This document shows positions 60,536-64,000 of a stretch of 64,000 nucleotides of DNA, in pieces. Below the pieces are notes generated by a model that was not told the origin of the DNA, made no database searches, and was given only the letters and a program-made list of their open reading frames with translations. The translations under genes and the position numbers were made by a program. Source of the stretch: Plantactinospora sp. BC1. GTDB lineage: Bacteria > Actinomycetota > Actinomycetes > Mycobacteriales > Micromonosporaceae. Location: contig NZ_CP028158.1 in assembly GCF_003030345.1 (NCBI RefSeq), forward strand, positions 7,130,001 to 7,194,000. The letters run 5' to 3'. The number at the start of each line of letters is the position of its first letter. Positions within the stretch are counted from its first letter, which is position 1.

Positions 60536-62491
60536 TCAGTCCAGGGTGGCGATCTCGATGTCGCCGAACGAGACCCGGTAGGACGGCTCCCGGTCCGGGT
60601 CGGAGGTCGGGTCGGAGAAGATGCCCAGCACCACCCGGCCGGCCACCGGCGCGTCGTCCCGGGCGGCGCCGATCTGCCGACCGTCCTGATAGAAGCGGAG
60701 TTCCTCGCCGTCGGCGACCACGCCGACCCGGATCCGGCCGTTCGGCCGCCGATCCGCGGGGAAGGGGAAGTCGCCGGCCTCGAGCGCGGCATCGGGCCCG
60801 TGCCGCATCAGGTGGTACCCGTCGGCGCAGATCCGCAGCACGTACCCGCCCTGCGCGTCGGTGAACCGGAACCAGATCCCGGCGCAGCTGACCGGCTCGA
60901 CCAGGACGACGTCGACCTCGGCCCGTACGTCGGCCCAGACCCGCTGCGGCCCCGGGCACCGGTACGGGCCGTCGCTCTGCTTGGAGACCACCAGTCCGCC
61001 GTCGAACTCGCAGCCGACCCGGTGCCGCTGGTCCGTCCTCGGTGTCCAGAGGCCGGACCTGGTCAGCGGATCGGCGACCACCACCCGGCCGGGCGGCGGT
61101 GCCCCGGCGGACGGGGTGGGACTCGCCGGCCCGGTCGGGCCACCGATCGTGGCGCCGGGTCCGGCGTTGGCCAGCGGACCCGGTGGGGTCTGGCCGACTC
61201 CCGGCCGCTCCGCGCCGGGCGGCAGCACCCCGCTGGCGTAGCCGACGGTGACCGCCGCGCCCAGCAGTCCGACGAGCGCGAAGAGCGCGCTGGCGAGCGT
61301 CCCCCACCGGCCGCCTCCTCGACGGTCCGGTGCGGCGGGGGCGACCGGCTGACCGGGCGGCGGCGCGGGCTGGAACACACCGGGCCGCCCGGCGGCTGCC
61401 GGATCGACGGCTCCCGGGACGGTCGCGCCGGAGGTGCCGGGCGGTGGGGCGTCCCGCACGACCAGCCCGTACGGGTTGCCGGCGAACCGCTCCGGGGCGC
61501 CGGGCGGGCCCGCCGTGCCGGGCCCGGCCGCCGAACGTCCGACCAGCGCGGTCTCGGCGAGCGGGCGCTGGTCGGTGACGGCCTGCGCCTGCTCGGCCGC
61601 GGCCAGCAGGTCCGGTTGCCGGACCAGCGTCTCGGCGACCTGACCGGTTCGGCCCGGCCCGCCGGCCAGCAGCCGGTCCAGCAGGTCACGGGTGTTCGGC
61701 CGGCGGTGCGGCTCCTTGGCCAGCGCCAGTTCGACCAGTTCGCGCAGGGGTCCGGTCAACCCGTCGAGATCGGGCTCCTCGGTCATGATCCGTACCGCCG
61801 TCGCGGCCGGTGTCTCCGCGGCGAACGGGGTACGCCCGGTGCCGGCGTACGCCACCACGGCGCCCCAGGCGAAGACGTCGGCGGCCGGCGTGAGTACCCC
61901 CTTGGTCGCCGGCTCGAACCGTTCCGGCGCCATGTACGCCACCGTGCCGATCACCTGGTCGGTACGGGTACCGGCGGCGGTGCCGTGCATCGCGCGGGCG
62001 ATCCCGAAGTCGATCACCTTCGGGCTGCCGGGCGGCAGCAGCACGTTGCTCGGCTTGAGATCGCGGTGGATCACCCCGGCGCCGTGGATCGCGGTGAGCG
62101 CGGTCGCCATCCCGATCGCGAGTCCGTAGAGGTTGCCCGGGGTGAGCGGGCCACGGTCGGCGACCACCGTGGACAGACTGGGGCCGTCGACGTACTCGAC
62201 GATCAGGTAGGGCGGGTCGTGGTCGGGGTCGGCGTCGAGCACCTCGGCGGTGCAGAACGGCGGCACCTGCCGGGCCCGTTTCACCTCGCCCCGGAACCGG
62301 CGCCGGAACTCGGCGTCGTGCGCCAGGTCCGGCCGGATCACCTTGACCGCGACCGTCCGCGCATCGGCCAGCCGGGCCAGGTAGACGGTGCCCATGCCGC
62401 CCTCGCCGAGCCGACCGACCAGCTCGCACGGGCCGAGTTGGCGTGGATCGGTGGGCCGGAGCGGTTGTGCCCCGGAGACCTCGCCCGTCAT
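60536..62491 (-). CDS. Serine/threonine protein kinase with extracellular jelly-roll-like domain
   Basis: This 651-residue receptor-like kinase has a Hanks-type domain (residues 18-275): glycine loop GEGGMGTVYLA, VAVKVI, catalytic loop HRDLKPSN and DFGIARAM, with an activation segment VIGTVAYMAPERF. A Pro-rich linker of about 110 residues, one membrane helix (LFALVGLLGAAVTVGYASGV) and an extracellular domain of about 190 residues follow. The last (VRAEVDVVLVEPVSCAGIWF, RFTDAQGGYVLRI) resembles a laminin-G/DUF1080-like sheet fold that binds sugars. PASTA repeats are absent. No cognate phosphatase is nearby. Confidence 0.9.
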   Translation of the reverse strand: MTGEVSGAQPLRPTDPRQLGPCELVGRLGEGGMGTVYLARLADARTVAVKVIRPDLAHDAEFRRRFRGEVKRARQVPPFCTAEVLDADPDHDPPYLIVEYVDGPSLSTVVADRGPLTPGNLYGLAIGMATALTAIHGAGVIHRDLKPSNVLLPPGSPKVIDFGIARAMHGTAAGTRTDQVIGTVAYMAPERFEPATKGVLTPAADVFAWGAVVAYAGTGRTPFAAETPAATAVRIMTEEPDLDGLTGPLRELVELALAKEPHRRPNTRDLLDRLLAGGPGRTGQVAETLVRQPDLLAAAEQAQAVTDQRPLAETALVGRSAAGPGTAGPPGAPERFAGNPYGLVVRDAPPPGTSGATVPGAVDPAAAGRPGVFQPAPPPGQPVAPAAPDRRGGGRWGTLASALFALVGLLGAAVTVGYASGVLPPGAERPGVGQTPPGPLANAGPGATIGGPTGPASPTPSAGAPPPGRVVVADPLTRSGLWTPRTDQRHRVGCEFDGGLVVSKQSDGPYRCPGPQRVWADVRAEVDVVLVEPVSCAGIWFRFTDAQGGYVLRICADGYHLMRHGPDAALEAGDFPFPADRRPNGRIRVGVVADGEELRFYQDGRQIGAARDDAPVAGRVVLGIFSDPTSDPDREPSYRVSFGDIEIATLD

Positions 62492-62685
62492 CCCGACCCT
62501 CCACCGCCCCGCGGACCAGCCACCCCGTCACCGGAAGTCGAGTAAGTATCACATTGGATCAGCTCCCTCGGGAGGCCGGTCGGCGCCACCGTGTGCGCGC
62601 GACTCGGCGACGGGGCCTCCCCGGACAGGGCGGACGGCGCCGGGCGGGTGGCCCGGCGCCGTTCCCGTGGATGGGTGCGGCCGGC

Positions 62686-62970
62686 TCAGCTGCGCCGGAA
62701 GGCGTACTGGCGGGACGACGCGCTGCCCCGACCACGCCCGACACCGGCCGGGCCGCCGCCGTTGCGGATCGCCGGACCCGCCTTCGGCGCCGCCGGCCGC
62801 TGGCGTGCCGGGCTGTCGTCACCCGGCGACCCGGTCGGGGTGTCGTCACCCGGCAGCACGATCGGGGCGGCGAGTTCGATCGGGTCGTCCGCCGGCCGGG
62901 CGACCCGGGCCGGGAAACCGCCCTTACCGGTCGAGCCGGTGGTCTTCCTGGACTTTCGTTTGGCAGGCAT
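62686..62970 (-). CDS. Small basic protein of unknown function
   Basis: This 94-residue protein starts at ATG 62970 after GGAGGAGAGAACACCGT. It begins with a Lys/Arg-rich segment (MPAKRKSRKTTGSTGKGG), has a short hydrophobic-acidic middle (DDPIELAAPIVLPGDDTPTG) and ends in a Gly/Arg/Ser tail (GVGRGRGSASSRQYAFRRS). It is probably disordered and may bind nucleic acid. No named family is evident. Confidence 0.55.
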   Translation of the reverse strand: MPAKRKSRKTTGSTGKGGFPARVARPADDPIELAAPIVLPGDDTPTGSPGDDSPARQRPAAPKAGPAIRNGGGPAGVGRGRGSASSRQYAFRRS

Positions 62971-63266
62971 ACGGTGTTCTCTCCTCCTGGTCGGGACCGC
63001 CCTGCTTGCGCAGCGGCAGCGGCGCGCGGGAATGGGATCCCGGGAGTCCGTTCGCGGAGGTGTCACCGATCGGTGACGGGTCGCCGGAAAAGGCGGAACG
63101 GCACGGACGCCCGGAGCGCTCGCACCCGCGCCGCGCGGAACAGGCGGGCGGGTCGGCTCGGATGAAGGGGCATCAGTACCGCATGTCTGGACCATAGCCC
63201 GGTTCGCTCCCCGGGCGCACCTGTTTTTCGACTCGAAGTCGAACCGTCTTCCGCGGGCCCGCGCGG
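62971..63266. other. Intergenic region between uppS and the small basic gene
   Basis: This 296-base stretch has no supported gene. AT content rises around 63205-63250. I see no clear promoter hexamers or strong hairpin. Confidence 0.4.
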
Positions 63267-64000
63267 TCAGCCGTGTGCCGGTCCGGGCGCGACCGGGTTG
63301 GGCAGGGCACCGCCGAACCTGCGGTCCCGCTGCGCGTACAGCTCGCAGGCGTACCAGAGGTGGCGGCGGTCGAAGTCCGGCCAGAGGGTGTCCAGGTAGA
63401 CCAGTTCGGCGTACGCGCTCTGCCAGAGCAGGAAGTTGGAGATCCGCTGTTCGCCGGAGGGGCGGAGGAACATGTCGACCGGCGGCACCTCGGGGTGGTA
63501 GAGGTACCGCGAGATCATCTTTTCGTTGACCTTGCCCGGATCCACCCTGCCGGCGGCGACGTCCCGGGCGATCGCGGCGGCCGCGTCGGCGATCTCGGCC
63601 TGCCCGCCGTAGTTGACGCAGAACTGGAGGGTCAGCGTCGAGTTGCCCCGGGACATCTCCTCGGCCGTCTGCAACTCCGAGATCACGCTCTTCCAGAGCC
63701 GGCCGGCCCGCCCGGACCAGACGACCCGGACCCCCAGCTCCACCAACTGGTCCCGGCGGCGCCGGATGACGTCCCGGTTGAAGCCCATCAGGAAGCGCAC
63801 CTCGTCCGGCGAGCGCCGCCAGTTCTCCGTGGAGAAGGCGTACGCCGACAGATAGGGGATGCCGAGTTCGATCGCGCCCTCGATGGTGTCGAAGAGGGAG
63901 TACTCGCCCTGCTCGTGACCCTTGGTCCGGGGCAGTCCGCGCTGCTTGGCCCAGCGCCCGTTGCCGTCCATCACCACCGCCACGTGCTTCGGCAGCGCCT
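63267..64000 (-). CDS. uppS: Isoprenyl transferase (undecaprenyl diphosphate synthase-like), 5' end outside window
   Basis: This cytosolic cis-prenyltransferase makes polyprenyl diphosphates for cell-wall lipid carriers. About 244 residues are visible; the N-terminus lies beyond the right edge. Motifs are [18 protein letters not shown] (the catalytic Asp in MDGNGRW), [28 protein letters not shown]-like [11 protein letters not shown] and the C-terminal [20 protein letters not shown] and [13 protein letters not shown], all standard for the family. In actinobacteria it may make decaprenyl or another chain length. Confidence 0.94.
   Translation of the reverse strand, partial: ALPKHVAVVMDGNGRWAKQRGLPRTKGHEQGEYSLFDTIEGAIELGIPYLSAYAFSTENWRRSPDEVRFLMGFNRDVIRRRRDQLVELGVRVVWSGRAGRLWKSVISELQTAEEMSRGNSTLTLQFCVNYGGQAEIADAAAAIARDVAAGRVDPGKVNEKMISRYLYHPEVPPVDMFLRPSGEQRISNFLLWQSAYAELVYLDTLWPDFDRRHLWYACELYAQRDRRFGGALPNPVAPGPAHG

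Noticed and set aside
58150-60792. 880-codon open frame on the minus strand opposite ykoD/ykoC
   Set aside because: The plus strand has two complete ECF transporter genes; this frame is Ser/Arg/Pro-rich without domains.

Overview
The window comes from a very GC-rich actinobacterium, most likely a member of the Micromonosporaceae. Codon third positions are almost all G or C, GTG and TTG starts are common, several exported proteins carry twin-arginine signals, and the housekeeping genes (dnaG, ppdK, dgt, dusB, glyS, zur, uppS) have actinobacterial forms. The family assignment is inferred from gene content, not from a database match. I saw no tRNA or rRNA gene, CRISPR array, insertion sequence or prophage.

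Layout. Positions 1-6108 hold a leftward sugar-uptake operon: ROK regulator, ribose-type ABC transporter and a Gfo/Idh/MocA dehydrogenase cut by the left edge, with a palindromic operator upstream of the regulator. From 6133 to 14255 come a YihY-type membrane protein, a three-gene ABC exporter, a gene of unknown function, DNA primase interrupted by a 327-residue intein, and a siderophore-interacting flavoprotein whose iron box touches its start codon. From 14409 to 24617 come a two-gene cation:proton antiporter whose large subunit is fused to a UBP zinc finger, an SDR/MFS pair, a phoD operon with a secreted propeller-like protein, dgt, a VOC protein and a roadblock protein. From 24789 to 33666 lie ppdK, a GH20 hexosaminidase, dusB, glyS, a proline-rich membrane protein and a small monooxygenase-like protein.

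Positions 34093-37690 form a zinc regulon: Zur box, znuACB, an ArsR/SmtB sensor and zur. Next to it (37703-44406) is the most unusual block. A TPR-CHAT caspase-like protein is transcribed divergently from an overlapping operon of a Tat-exported subtilisin, a sigma factor and a small acidic protein. A secreted protein of unknown function follows behind an AT-rich leader and ends at a strong terminator. This looks like a protease-gated sigma-factor system.

Positions 44501-52815 hold a membrane protein, an ECF41 sigma factor with a DoxX partner, an aldo/keto reductase, an acyl-CoA dehydrogenase, a broken XRE regulator with its DUF397 partner in a repeat-rich patch, and a class A beta-lactamase-like protein with a lipoprotein. 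Positions 52898-55559 encode a 51-residue membrane peptide, a sigma factor and a PAS-GGDEF-EAL protein, all overlapping by ATGA. Positions 57322-60456 are a TPP riboswitch and a YkoEDC-type thiamine-precursor transporter. A Ser/Thr kinase, a small basic protein and uppS (cut by the right edge) close the window.

Two structural themes cross the window. An 86-bp dispersed repeat occurs twice, each time supplying the ribosome site and start codon of a transporter gene inside a hairpin. Several first genes of transcription units have a TAnnnT element six or seven bases before the start codon and no Shine-Dalgarno sequence, which suggests leaderless transcripts.
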